From: CAYUMU01 sp964445985
GTDB lineage: Bacteria > Planctomycetota > Planctomycetia > Pirellulales > S012-138
Length of the DNA: 64,000 nucleotides
Reading direction: 5' to 3'
Assembly: GCA_964445985.1 (NCBI GenBank)
Contig: CAYUMU010000009.1
Coordinates: forward strand, 54,278-118,277
The notes beneath the pieces were generated by a model. That model was not told the origin of the DNA. It saw nothing but the letters and a program-made list of their open reading frames with translations, and ran no database searches. The translations under genes were made by a program, and so were the position numbers. This document shows, piece after piece, positions 34,830 through 44,761 of this stretch (positions are counted from its first letter, which is position 1; each line of letters starts with the position of its first letter).

Positions 34830-37343
34830 ATGTGGTTGCTGGCCCAAGCATCGGAGCAAGGAACCCGCACCTTCGAATTCGGTCGAATGGTGGGCGTGGA
34901 TCCCTTTTCGCTCCAATCCGTGCTGCTCGCGGTGGTCGCCGTCGCCGTGATCGCCCTGGTGATCTTCTTCTACATTCGCGACTGCGTGGAGATCGGCGGC
35001 ATTATGGCCGCGCTGCTCATCACGTTGCGGTTGGGCGCTTTTGCTGGCTTGCTCTGGATCTGGCTGCAACCCCAGTGGCGTGTCGAGAAAGAAACCATTA
35101 TCCCCTCCCGCGTGCAGGTGCTCGTCGATACCAGCCAAAGCATGCTCACCAGCGACGAAGGCGGCAGCCCTGGCCAAAGCGCCGGAGTTGGCGGCCGCCC
35201 CCGCATCAACGTGGTGATCGACGCCCTGCAGAAAGGCCCGTTGCTCCAAAAGCTGCAACAATCGCACGATGTGTTCGTTATCGCTTTCGATGGCAAAACC
35301 AATACGGTGGCCAGCCTGTTCAAGCTCAACCCCGAAGGGAAAGCGGCAGCCACCCATTCCGACGAGCCGGCCGCCGCTCCGCCCGATTGGGCCGCCTTGC
35401 TCACCGCCAAGGGCTCCAGCACGCTGGTGGGCGAATCGCTCAACTCGGTGCTGAACGAGGTTCGCGGCGATGCGCCGCTGGCCGGCATTGTGGTCTTTTC
35501 CGACGGCGGCGACACCAGCACCTCGGCCGCGGAAGCGGCCGCCGGAACGGGCATCGACGCGGCCATCAAAAACGCCAAGGACAAGCGGGTGCCGATCTAC
35601 ACCGTGGGTCTGGGCACGGTGCAGCAAGATATGGATCTTCGTATCTACACCTTCGAGGTTCCTCGCCGCACCTATGCGGGCGATGCCTACGAAGTGAAGG
35701 GCCTGTTGGTCGCCTCCGGCCTGCCTGGCCAGGCTTCCACCGATCCCGAAAGCCGCCCCGAAGTAACCGTGGAACTGCGGGCACTGGAGAATGAAAACGA
35801 AGATCGCGAAGGCGCGTTGATCGATTCAACGACCGTGATCCTCGGCCCCAGCGGCGAGCAAGTCCCCTTCAGCTTCAAGCTCGACGCCGAAGCCGTCGGC
35901 CGCCGGGTGCTGCAAGTTCGCGCGCTCCCCCCCGATCCCCGCGTGCAACGCACGGTGGACATGGAAGCCAAAGACATTGTTGAAATCATCGACCCCAAAA
36001 CGCGCGTGCTGCTGTTCGCCGGCGGACCTTCGCGTGAATACCACTTCCTGCGCAACCAGCTCAGCCGCGACTCCGGCATGATCTCCGACGTGCTCTTGCA
36101 AACGGCCCAGCAGGGCATCTCCCAAGAGGCCAACGAAATTCTGTTCGACTTTCCCAGCGATAAGGAAACGCTCTACAAATACGACTGCATCGTGGCCTTT
36201 GACCCCGACTGGCGCGAACTCGACGAAAACCAGATTCGCTTACTGGAAAAGTGGGTCGCCGAAGAAGGCGGTGGGCTGATTGTCATTGCCGGACCCGTGA
36301 GCACCGACGAATGGGTGCACGATCGCAAGAGCGAAGACCTGCTGCGCAAGATCAAAGCCTTGTACCCCGTGGATTTCAAGCAGCACTTCGCCATTCTTGA
36401 CGACAGCAAGTACGACAACGCCAAACCCCGCCGGCTGCGATTCACTCCCTATGGAGAAGACGCCCAGTACCTGTGGCTGAGCGACGATCGCATCGATAGC
36501 TCGCGCAACTGGGACGAATTCGAGGGCGTGTTTGGCTATTACGGCGTGCAAGGCGCGAAGCCCGTGGCTCAAATTCTGGCTCGGCTCGAAGATCCCGATG
36601 CCCTCAATCCGGCCGAGGCGCCGGTGTTCTTGGTTTCCCAGTTTTACGGCTCGGGCCGGGTGCTCTATATGGGCAGCGGAGAGTTCTGGCGTCTGCGATC
36701 CCAGGACGAAGGCTTCTTTGAAGTGCTCTATACCAAAGTGCTGCGGCACGTTTCGCAAAGCCGGCTGCTGCGCGGCAGCAACCGCGGACGGCTGCTGGTG
36801 GACAATAAGCAGGTTGGGCTGGGCGAAACGGTCCCCATTCGCGTTCAACTCAAAGATTCGCAATTGGATCCGCTCGTGGCCGACTCGGTCGAGCTGGAAT
36901 ACTTTACCCCCGATGGCATCCGCCACACCACGCCGCTGACTGCCATTAAAGAACAGCCCGGCATCTTCGGCGGCCAGTTCGGCGCGTACCAGGCGGGCGT
37001 GTACCGCATCAGCGTGGCCATCCCTGGCAGCGACGAAACGCTGAGCGACGCCATCAAGGCTTCGCTCCCCGACCTCGAAAACAAGCACAAACAGCGAAAC
37101 GACTCCCTGCTCAGTCGCCTGGCCGAAGGCACCGGCGGCCGCTACTACGTAGGCGTGCCGGCGGCCATCTCCGAATCCGACGCCAAGAGCCTGGTGGCAG
37201 TGGCCACCCTGCCCGACCGCAGTCGCATCAAGCCCGAACGCGACGAGCCCGAGTCCCTGTGGGACAATCAATGGACCCTGTTCATTATTTGTGGTCTGTT
37301 GTGCATGGAATGGCTGATTCGCCGCCTGGCCAAGCTGGCGTAG
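34830..37343 (+). CDS. vWA-domain membrane protein with GATase-like domain
   Basis: 837 aa. Two N-terminal membrane helices (about residues 30-52 and 58-80), then a vWA domain with MIDAS VLVDTSQSM (DTSxS-like) and VVFSDGGDTS, Ig-like region, a domain with TRVLLFAGGPSREYHFLRNQL and LLEKWVAEEGGGLIVIAGP (DJ-1/GATase-like, common in planctomycete vWA proteins), and a C-terminal membrane helix (LFIICGLLCMEWLI). AAGGAAG ribosome site before the ATG. It sits 147 bp after the BatA-like gene and continues the operon. Confidence 0.9.
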   Translation: MWLLAQASEQGTRTFEFGRMVGVDPFSLQSVLLAVVAVAVIALVIFFYIRDCVEIGGIMAALLITLRLGAFAGLLWIWLQPQWRVEKETIIPSRVQVLVDTSQSMLTSDEGGSPGQSAGVGGRPRINVVIDALQKGPLLQKLQQSHDVFVIAFDGKTNTVASLFKLNPEGKAAATHSDEPAAAPPDWAALLTAKGSSTLVGESLNSVLNEVRGDAPLAGIVVFSDGGDTSTSAAEAAAGTGIDAAIKNAKDKRVPIYTVGLGTVQQDMDLRIYTFEVPRRTYAGDAYEVKGLLVASGLPGQASTDPESRPEVTVELRALENENEDREGALIDSTTVILGPSGEQVPFSFKLDAEAVGRRVLQVRALPPDPRVQRTVDMEAKDIVEIIDPKTRVLLFAGGPSREYHFLRNQLSRDSGMISDVLLQTAQQGISQEANEILFDFPSDKETLYKYDCIVAFDPDWRELDENQIRLLEKWVAEEGGGLIVIAGPVSTDEWVHDRKSEDLLRKIKALYPVDFKQHFAILDDSKYDNAKPRRLRFTPYGEDAQYLWLSDDRIDSSRNWDEFEGVFGYYGVQGAKPVAQILARLEDPDALNPAEAPVFLVSQFYGSGRVLYMGSGEFWRLRSQDEGFFEVLYTKVLRHVSQSRLLRGSNRGRLLVDNKQVGLGETVPIRVQLKDSQLDPLVADSVELEYFTPDGIRHTTPLTAIKEQPGIFGGQFGAYQAGVYRISVAIPGSDETLSDAIKASLPDLENKHKQRNDSLLSRLAEGTGGRYYVGVPAAISESDAKSLVAVATLPDRSRIKPERDEPESLWDNQWTLFIICGLLCMEWLIRRLAKLA

Positions 37344-37415
37344 TTTTTTCGGAACTTAAGGTATCAAGAGTCAGCATCGATCACCCCTTCTGGTCTAACC
37401 AGCGAACATTCACCG

Positions 37416-39908
37416 ATGAGCGCAACTACCGAGCGACCTGTCTCCTCACCCAGCCAGTTGTCGCCCACCATCACCTCCAAGCTGGCCTCACTGCGACGGC
37501 GAATTCGCCGCTACGTGGGTCTCGATGGTTTGGCTTGGGCCGTGGCCTGGCTAGGGCTGGTGTTTTGGGTCACGCTGGCGATTGACTATCTCCCGGTCAA
37601 GCTGGGCTACGATGAATCGAACCTGGCCGTCCGGGTGGTGCTGCTGATCATCGCCTCCGCGGGCTTGTTGTGGTTGCTCGTCCGTTCGTGGCGGCGGTTG
37701 TTTGTCTCCATGCCCGACCGCAGCATGGCCGTGGTTCTCGAGCGGCGGTTCGCCGAGTTCGACGATAGCCTGCTGACCACCGTGGAGCTCACCGAGCGGC
37801 CCGACCATGCGGCCTCCTTTAGCCGCGGCATGCTGCACCACACTTCCGAAATTGCCCTGGCGCGCACTTCGAGCGTGCCGATTTCCAAGGTTTTCAACCC
37901 AGCGCCGCTGCTTCGCAGCCTGGCCTTGGGCCTGCTTTTGGCGGGCTCGGTGGTCGCGTTCGCGATGGCCGCCCCCGATAGCTTCCGAACGTGGACCAGG
38001 CGGGTGCTGCTGCTCGAAGACACCAAATGGCCCCGCACTTACTACGTGGAGGTGGATGGCCCCACCGAGCGGCGCGTGGCCCGGGGTGGCGATGCCGAAA
38101 TTGTGGTGAAGGCCAGCGCCGCGCATCCCCTGCCCGGCAGCGTGCGCATCGAGTGGGAAAACGAAGACGGCACCACCGGCTACGCCCAGTGCGACCGCGA
38201 AGGTGACGAACCTCGCGATGGCTGGCAGTATTATACCTACCGCTTTAGCGGCCTGCGCGGCTCGCTCCGTTACGACGTGGTGGGTGGCGACTACCGCGTT
38301 CGTGATTACCGCGTGGTGGTGGTCGACAGCCCCTCGGCCGAATTGGCCCTGCATGCCGAGTTCCCCGAGTACATGGTCGATGAGCAACAAAACCTCAACA
38401 CCCCCCGCGCCATTCCGGTGAGCGAAGTGGTGGAGGTAAACCAAGGAACCACGCTCACCATCACAGGCCAGGCCAACAAGCCATTGCTATCCGCCGAAGT
38501 CGCCACGATTGACGCCGCCGGCCAGGAGTACCGCCGGCCGCTGCCGCTGTTCTCGCCCGCCCAGCAGGCCACGACCGAAGTCGTGTACTTCGCCTCCGGA
38601 ACCGCCGGCGGCATGGCCCACCTGCAGCACATCGCCCCCAAAGAGTTTCAAGTGGTCATTCCGGACCTCTCGGCGGACCAAACCTTGATGTTCACGCTGT
38701 ACGATGCCGACGGCCTGCCGTCGGGCGATCCGGCCATTCGGCTGGCGCTTACGGCCAAGCCCGACGAGGCGCCCCACGTCGAAATCAATCCCATCGGCAT
38801 TGGCTCGGCAATCACCACCGACGCCCGAATTCCCATCGCCGGCCGAATCTGGGACGACCACGGCCTGGTGCGAACCTGGGTGGAATACACCGTTGACGAT
38901 GGCCCGGTGGTTTATTTGCCCTTCGCCCAGCGGGGTGGGGCTGGCAATGCCTCCACCGTTGTCGAATTGAGTCGCGATGCCACTCCGCTCGTCAAAGGCG
39001 TGGTCAATCTCGATTATGCCGGCGCCACCGAGGCCGTGATCGATTTCCGGGAATTTCGTCGCGAGGAACTTCGCATCGAGCGCGAGCGTCCAAGTGGTGG
39101 CGACGACAATGTCGCCCCCTGGTATCCGCCCCAACATCCCTGGCCCGCCGACCAAACCAGCTTCAACCGCTTCGACCTAAAGCCTGGCCAGAAAGTCCGG
39201 TTATTTGTCAAGGCGCAAGATCGCTGCACGCTAGGCGCCGGCCCCCGGGTGGGAACCAGCCAGGAGATTCTGCTTCGTGTCGTAAGTCCTGAAGAATTAA
39301 GAGCTATCCTCGCCGAGAAGGAGGATACCGAGCGTCAGCAATACCAGCGAATTGTCGATGTCGTGATCAATTGTCTGGCCTGGTTGCAAGAAATTTCGTA
39401 TGAGCCGGCCAGTGTGGCTGCCGCGGAGCCAGGCTCGGAATTACCCTCCGAGAAAGCCCAGCGGGTGCAACAGGTAGCCGCGGAAAATGCGGCCAAGATT
39501 TTGGAGGTTGCCGCCCGGTTTGACGGCATTCGACTGGAATTGCAGAACAATCGGCTACAGGATACAGAAGAATTGGAGCGCCGGCTCCGCGAAGATATTT
39601 CCAAGCCCCTGAGGGAAATCGGGGGACCCATGTTCGACGAATTCGATCTTCGAATGAACGATTTGGTTCCCAAATTGCACCAAGACTATGCCGACGACGC
39701 TGCCCGCGTGGCCGCCCTGCGGTCGAGCAAGCAGCAATTGGACGCAATTCTGACGGGGCTCGAGGAAGTTCTCTACAAAATGGAGGAGTTCCAAAGCTTC
39801 AATCGGGTGCTGACTCGCATGCGAGAAATGGTGGAACTGCAAAAGAAGCTCAAAGCCAGCACCGAGGCCTACCGCAACTGGAAGCTGCTCAACCCCGACG
39901 ACGAATGA
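37416..39908 (+). CDS. large membrane protein, DUF4175-like
   Basis: 830 aa. Two N-terminal membrane helices (about residues 38-58 and 68-88) with the DUF4175-like pattern of a cytoplasmic RR-rich linker, a further helix near residue 170 (LALGLLLAGSVVAFAMAA), then a long extracytoplasmic region with Ig-like beta domains (PTYYVEVDGPTERRVARGG, GSLRYDVVGGDYRVRDYRVVV), and a C-terminal helical/coiled-coil part from about residue 630 (EELRAILAEKEDTERQQYQRIVDVVI). The relation to DUF4175 is by overall layout and the WTRRVLL segment. It lies 73 bp after the vWA protein in the same run. Confidence 0.82.
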   Translation: MSATTERPVSSPSQLSPTITSKLASLRRRIRRYVGLDGLAWAVAWLGLVFWVTLAIDYLPVKLGYDESNLAVRVVLLIIASAGLLWLLVRSWRRLFVSMPDRSMAVVLERRFAEFDDSLLTTVELTERPDHAASFSRGMLHHTSEIALARTSSVPISKVFNPAPLLRSLALGLLLAGSVVAFAMAAPDSFRTWTRRVLLLEDTKWPRTYYVEVDGPTERRVARGGDAEIVVKASAAHPLPGSVRIEWENEDGTTGYAQCDREGDEPRDGWQYYTYRFSGLRGSLRYDVVGGDYRVRDYRVVVVDSPSAELALHAEFPEYMVDEQQNLNTPRAIPVSEVVEVNQGTTLTITGQANKPLLSAEVATIDAAGQEYRRPLPLFSPAQQATTEVVYFASGTAGGMAHLQHIAPKEFQVVIPDLSADQTLMFTLYDADGLPSGDPAIRLALTAKPDEAPHVEINPIGIGSAITTDARIPIAGRIWDDHGLVRTWVEYTVDDGPVVYLPFAQRGGAGNASTVVELSRDATPLVKGVVNLDYAGATEAVIDFREFRREELRIERERPSGGDDNVAPWYPPQHPWPADQTSFNRFDLKPGQKVRLFVKAQDRCTLGAGPRVGTSQEILLRVVSPEELRAILAEKEDTERQQYQRIVDVVINCLAWLQEISYEPASVAAAEPGSELPSEKAQRVQQVAAENAAKILEVAARFDGIRLELQNNRLQDTEELERRLREDISKPLREIGGPMFDEFDLRMNDLVPKLHQDYADDAARVAALRSSKQQLDAILTGLEEVLYKMEEFQSFNRVLTRMREMVELQKKLKASTEAYRNWKLLNPDDE

Positions 39909-40058
39909 TCGCAAACGACGAATGATCCCAGTTCATCACAGCCAAGAATCACGGTTGGGTCGCTCCCCCGGCCCAAGCACGAAGAACTCCTCTGCCAGGG
40001 CTGCCTTTCGCAGTTCTGGCGCATAGGTCCCAAGTCACCGCACTGGAGGCAATCCCCG

Positions 40059-42156
40059 ATGACGGTAGCGCACCCTTCCCTTCGCTCGCGGACCGCCGCC
40101 GGTCGTTTCATCCCGGTCACTCTGACCTGCCTGGTAATGTTGCTGGGACCGGTCCTGTCTTTGCGACCGAGCGCCGCTCAAGGCCCCATCGCCAAAGATC
40201 AGGCCGCCGAAGACCAGGCCAAACAAGATCGCGGCCGAGAACTACTCCAAGACCAGGCCCGCTTAAAGGCCAAATTCCAAGAATTTGAAGATTCGCTGAT
40301 CGACCTGGCCAACAGCATGGAGGCCACCGATCCGGGTCGGGCCGCCCTCCTCCGCAAGGCGTTTGCCCAGGCCAAAGACCGCGAGGTGGGCGATCGCATT
40401 GCCGCCGTGATGGAGGCTCTGCAAAAAGACCTGCTCACCAATGCCGTCAAGGGCCAAGGCGAAGTAGAAACCGAGTTGCAGCGGCTGTTCGATCTACTGC
40501 TCACCGAAAGCCGGCCCGACCGATTGGCCGACGAAAAGGCCCGCATCAAAGAATACCTGAAGAAAGTCAAGAAGCTCATCAAAGATGAGGAAGAAATCCA
40601 AGGCCTCACCGAACGGGGTGGCGACCTCAAGAGCATCGCCCAGCGCCAGGGCCGCGTCGCCGATGAAACCGGCCGCTTAGGCAAGGAAATCGCCGAAAAC
40701 GAAGGTAAGGGAGAGGGCAAGGGCGAAGGTAAAGGCAAAGGTGAAGGCGAAGGTAAGGGAGAGGGCAAAGGTGAAAACGAAGGTAAGGGAGAGGGCAAAG
40801 GTGAAGGCGAAGGTAAGGGAGAGGGCAAAGGTGAAGGCGAAGGTAAGGGAGAGGGCAAGGGTGAAGGCGAAGGTAAGGGAGAGGGCAAGGGTGAAGGCGA
40901 AGGTAAGGGAGAGGNNNNNNNNNNNNNNNNNNNNNNNNNNNNNNNNNNNNNNNNNNNNNNNNNNNNNNNNNNNNNNNNNNNNNNNNNNNNNNNNNNNNNN
41001 NNNNNNNNNNNNNNGCGAAGGTAAGGGAGAGGGCAAGGGTGAAGGCGAAGGTAAGGGAGAGGGCAAAGGCGAAGGTGAAGGCAAGGGAGAGGGCAAGGGT
41101 GAAGGCGAAGGTAAGGGAGAGGGCAAAGGTGAAGGCGAAGGTAAGGGAGAGGGCAAGGGTGAAGGCGAAGGTAAGGGAGAGGGCAAAGGTGAAGGTGAAG
41201 GCAAGGGAGAGGGCAAAGGTGAAGGTAAGGGAGAGGGCAAAGGGCAAGGACAGGGGCAGGGCCAAGGTGAGGGTGGCGAAGGTGGAGAGGGTGGTGAGCA
41301 GCCTCAAAAACCCAGCGATCCCATTCAAGACACAATCGGGCGCATCCAAGACGCTCAACAGCGGATGCAAGAAGCCCGCCAGAAACTGGAAAAGGCCCAG
41401 CGCGATGGCGCCATCGAAGACGAAAAACGGGCTCTGGAAGAGCTGCGGGCCATCGAAAAAGAACTCGAAGATCTCTTGCGCCAGCTTCGCGAAGAAGAAA
41501 TGAAGCGGTTGCTCGAATATCTGGAAGCTCGCTTCAAGAAGATGCTCGAAATCCAACTGGTGGTCTACGAAGGCACCCTTCGGCTAGACGCCGTCCCGGA
41601 ATCCGACCGCGGCCGGGGTGAAGAAATCCAGTCCGGCCGACTCAGCCGACAAGAATCACTCATCTTGCTGGAATGCGACAAAGCCCTGCAGTTGCTGCGC
41701 GAGGAAGGTTCCGCGGTGGCCCTCCCCGAGGCCGTCGGGCAAATGCGGGAAGATATTCAGCAGGTGGTCGTCTGGCTGTCGCAAACCAAGATCGGCGCCA
41801 TGACCCAGGGCGTGGAAGAAGACATCATCGCGGCCTTGGAAGAAATCATTGCCGCCCTTCAAAAAGCTCAGAAAGAACTTGAGGAGCAAAAAGACAGTCC
41901 ACCGCCGCCGCCGATGGAAGGCCAGCCGGAAGAACCGCCTTTGATCGATATCCTGGCCGAGCTTAAAATGCTACGTTCGTTGCAGTTGCGAGTGAACAAC
42001 CGCACTCAGCGCTATGCCGACCAACTGCAAGACGCCCAAGACGTGGTGGGGCAGGCGAACAAAGATGAGCTCGTGGAAGCCCTCCGCGTATTGGCGGAAC
42101 GCGAGCAGCGAATTTTCAGCGCCACGCGTGACATCGTGACCGGCCGCAACAAATAA
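40059..42156 (+). CDS. exported (GEGEGKGEGK)n-repeat protein with helical C-terminus
   Basis: One gene broken by an assembly gap of 100 Ns. N-terminus: signal-like hydrophobic stretch (VTLTCLVMLLGPVL) and a charged helical part (about residues 45-205). From about residue 215 the sequence becomes nearly pure Gly, Glu and Lys in a 10-residue unit GEGEGKGEGK, encoded by a 30-bp tandem repeat. After the gap the repeat continues in another computed frame because the gap length is arbitrary. It then passes through a Gly/Gln/Glu linker to a helical region (PIQDTIGRIQDAQQRMQEAR, then EELRAIEKELEDLLRQLREEE, and LLECDKALQLLREEGSAVAL). The repeat should be disordered and highly charged. It belongs to the MoxR-vWA run. 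Confidence 0.85.
40706..41240. repeat. 30-bp tandem repeat encoding GEGEGKGEGK
   Basis: Near-perfect 30-bp units run on both sides of the gap with only C/T and A/G third-position changes (GGC/GGT, AAA/AAG). True copy number is unknown because of the Ns. Confidence 0.92.
40915..41014. other. assembly gap of 100 Ns
   Basis: A round-number gap placed inside the tandem repeat; the reading frame before it (phase of 40059) and after it (phase of 40741) do not agree, so the real missing length is not 100. Confidence 0.97.
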
Positions 42157-42184
42157 CCAGAGTACTTTTGCAGGGAGTTTGACC

Positions 42185-43279
42185 ATGCACTTCAACGCAA
42201 GTCGGTCCAAGGCTCAGGCGTGGATGAAATCGGCCGGTGTGCTCGTCGCGGTTGCCGCTCTCGCTTCGTGCGCCGCGTCCCCCGTATCCGCCCAAGACGA
42301 GGACTTTGCCAAACAGCGCCGTTATCAACAAGAGTCGGTGGCTGCGGTCCAGAAACAGATCGAGCTTTGGCTCGATCAGTCCGCGGCCGATGAAACCATG
42401 CGGACCACGATCCTAGCAGCTTGGAAAGATGTACCCGAAGAAATCTCCGGCCCCGATCTGCTCACGCGGCTGACGCAATCGTTCGCGCAAACCGATGCCC
42501 GCGCCAAGGTGTTGATGGAAATCTGCAGCCGGCCGCGCGAGAATTTCCAACTGCCCGATACCGCCTGGCTAGCCGACGAAGATGTTCCGCCGCTGGTCCG
42601 CAATCATCTGCGCTTGCTCTATGGCCGCTGGCTTTGCCAAGAGCGTCTATATGATAATGCCGCGGATGTCATGGCCGACGTCAAAGCCGAGGACGTGGTC
42701 GATCCGGCCTCCCTGCTCTTCTTTCAAGGCGTGGCCTACCATCGCCTGCTCGACAAGAAACGTGGCCTGGAAGCCATCGGCAAATTGCTGGAAGAGGTCT
42801 CCGGCAGCCCCCAGCGCTACGTTTCGGTGGCTGGTCTGATGCAAGACGATCTCAAGGCCCTCAAAGACGATTCGCTGGATCACATTTCTCGCCGGATGGA
42901 AGACGTGGAGCGGCGGCTCGATTTGGCCCAGGCCGGCAAGAAGGTTCGCGATATTGAAGACGGGATCGTCAAGTCGCTGGATAAAATGATTGAAGAGATC
43001 GAACAACAACAGCAACAGCAGCAGCAACAACAGCAACAATCGGGCGGCGGCTCGCAGCGCTCGAACCAACCAGCCCCCGACAGCAAAATCCTCGGTGGCC
43101 AAGGGCCGGGCAACATCGATCAGAAGAACATTGCCCAAGGGGGCGCCTGGGGCGACCTCCCCCCCAAGCAACGGCAAGAAGCGCTGCAACAGATTGGCAA
43201 GGAGTTCCCCGCCCATTATCGTGAAGTGGTGGAAGAATACTTCCGCAAGCTGGCCACCGAATCGCAAGCCCCCCGCTAA
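42185..43279 (+). CDS. exported Gln-rich protein of the vWA run
   Basis: 364 aa from ATG 42185 (AGGGAG ribosome site; the TTG at 42179 is less likely). Signal peptide (about residues 1-38, cleavage near VSAQD). The body is all helical, with a TPR-like stretch (LLYGRWLCQERLYDNAADVM, LFFQGVAYHRLLDKKRGLEA), a coiled coil, a run of about 13 Gln (around residue 285, CAA/CAG codons), and an ordered end RQEALQQIGKEFPAHYREVVEEYFRKLA. Same strand and 28 bp after the repeat protein; probably the last gene of the run. Confidence 0.85.
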   Translation: MHFNASRSKAQAWMKSAGVLVAVAALASCAASPVSAQDEDFAKQRRYQQESVAAVQKQIELWLDQSAADETMRTTILAAWKDVPEEISGPDLLTRLTQSFAQTDARAKVLMEICSRPRENFQLPDTAWLADEDVPPLVRNHLRLLYGRWLCQERLYDNAADVMADVKAEDVVDPASLLFFQGVAYHRLLDKKRGLEAIGKLLEEVSGSPQRYVSVAGLMQDDLKALKDDSLDHISRRMEDVERRLDLAQAGKKVRDIEDGIVKSLDKMIEEIEQQQQQQQQQQQQSGGGSQRSNQPAPDSKILGGQGPGNIDQKNIAQGGAWGDLPPKQRQEALQQIGKEFPAHYREVVEEYFRKLATESQAPR

Positions 43280-43474
43280 ACAAAGACGGCCCGTGCCTTT
43301 ACACAAGGCATAGGCATGCCCGGTGTGGCAGATTAATGTAGAAGTTGGCCGCGCGAGGGCTGGCCGCAAACAGGGCCAGTTTCGCGCGTTTGACTCGCAC
43401 ATCCCTCCCAATCACGCCAGGCTCCAAGAAAACTCACTTAGAATTCGCTCCTCGAACGGAGGTTCTCGGCCCCT

Positions 43475-44761
43475 ATGAGAACGGCCTTAAACGCTGCCCC
43501 GCCCCGTATTCTGGCGGCCCTGTTCGTTGTCTACCTGGCAGCGCCCGCCGTCCTTCCTTCCCACCAGGTTCGAGCCGAGTTTCCGCCCGTGACGGCCGCC
43601 ACGCTCGATGGTCGCACGCTCACCGGCCCAATTCAAAGTCTAACTGCCGATGCGTTGGTGGTTGCCACGGCCGCAGGCGCCGAGACGGTGTCCGTTTCTG
43701 AACTGCTGGCGGTAGCCCCAACAACACCTCCGGCCGCGGTTGAGGATCCCTCGCCCAGCACGGTAGAACTGCAAGACGGCTCGATTCTCGCCATTGCAAA
43801 CTACGTGGCCGCGGCGGGCACGGCCAAGTTCACCTTCGCCGGCAAGCCCATCGAACTTCGCACGCGGGCCATCGCCGCCGTGCACTTCCAAACGCCCACG
43901 CCCGCCATCGAAGCCCAGTGGCAAACCATCCGGGCAGACACCAAAATCGCCGGCGATCTGGTGCTGATTCGCAAAGGCGAGGCGGTCGACAATGTGGAAG
44001 GCGTGATCACTTCGGTCGACGCCGAGAACGTGGAGCTGGAACTCGACGGCAGTAAAATCCCGGTCAAACGTAGCCGGGTGGATGGCCTCATCTATTTCCA
44101 TCGACAAACGGGGGAATCGGCCGATCCGCTGGTCGTGGTCTATCTGGCCAACGAAACACAACTCGCGGTTCGCGCGCTTTCATCTACGGCCGACGGTCTC
44201 GACGTGGAAACGCTCTCGGGACTCAAGGCCAGCCTCCCCTGGAAAGAAATTCGGCGGCTCGATTTTTCGGCCGGCAAGCTCCAGTATCTCAACGTGGCCC
44301 TCGGCGCCACCGATGGCGCCCTGTTGCCCGACGACGAAAAGGTCACGGAGTTCTTGCAACTCAAAACGCCCTTTGCCGCGGTTCGCGAGTTCTACCGCCC
44401 GCGTTCCAATAGTTGGGGTGTGCGGCGACCTTTGAAGCTTCAGGGCGAAATCTACGATCGCGGCTTGGCTCTCCGCAGTCGTACGGAGTTAACCTACCGC
44501 GTCCGCGGGAAGTACCGCCGGTTTCAAGCCACCGCGGGCGTGGATGACTCCGTCGCTGGCCAATCCAACGACCTGCGACTTACAATTACCGGCGATGGAC
44601 GCACGCTTTGGGACGAGCTCATTCGAGGCACCGATCCGCCGCGAAAGCTCGATCTCAACATCGAAGGCGTTAGCCGGCTGGATATTAAAGTCGATTACGG
44701 CGACGATGGACTCGACTCCGCCGACCTCCTCAACCTTTGCGAAGCTAGGGTTACCAAATGA
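43475..44761 (+). CDS. exported protein with C-terminal NPCBM-like domain
   Basis: 428 aa. Signal peptide (about residues 1-35, cleavage near VRAEF). Middle: repeated beta-rich segments with the pattern VEGVITSVDAENVELELDGS and PLVVVYLANETQLAVRA, each a small OB/SH3-like barrel that handles a substrate or cofactor in related planctomycete proteins. C-terminal 130 residues match the NPCBM/NEW2 carbohydrate-binding pattern: GEIYDRGLALRSRTELTYRVRG, FQATAGVDDSVAG, and KLDLNIEGVSRLDIKVDYGDDGLDSADLLNLCEA. Its stop overlaps the start of the protease gene (ATGA), so the two are coupled. Confidence 0.85.
   Translation: MRTALNAAPPRILAALFVVYLAAPAVLPSHQVRAEFPPVTAATLDGRTLTGPIQSLTADALVVATAAGAETVSVSELLAVAPTTPPAAVEDPSPSTVELQDGSILAIANYVAAAGTAKFTFAGKPIELRTRAIAAVHFQTPTPAIEAQWQTIRADTKIAGDLVLIRKGEAVDNVEGVITSVDAENVELELDGSKIPVKRSRVDGLIYFHRQTGESADPLVVVYLANETQLAVRALSSTADGLDVETLSGLKASLPWKEIRRLDFSAGKLQYLNVALGATDGALLPDDEKVTEFLQLKTPFAAVREFYRPRSNSWGVRRPLKLQGEIYDRGLALRSRTELTYRVRGKYRRFQATAGVDDSVAGQSNDLRLTITGDGRTLWDELIRGTDPPRKLDLNIEGVSRLDIKVDYGDDGLDSADLLNLCEARVTK

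Noticed and set aside
40706..41240. CRISPR array
   Set aside because: The 30-bp units are contiguous with no spacers and encode protein repeats.
40199..41556. Long minus-strand open frames rich in Pro/Leu/Ser or Leu/Phe/Ala
   Set aside because: They are mirror readings of the GEGEGKGEGK repeat; low-complexity repeats keep all six frames open.
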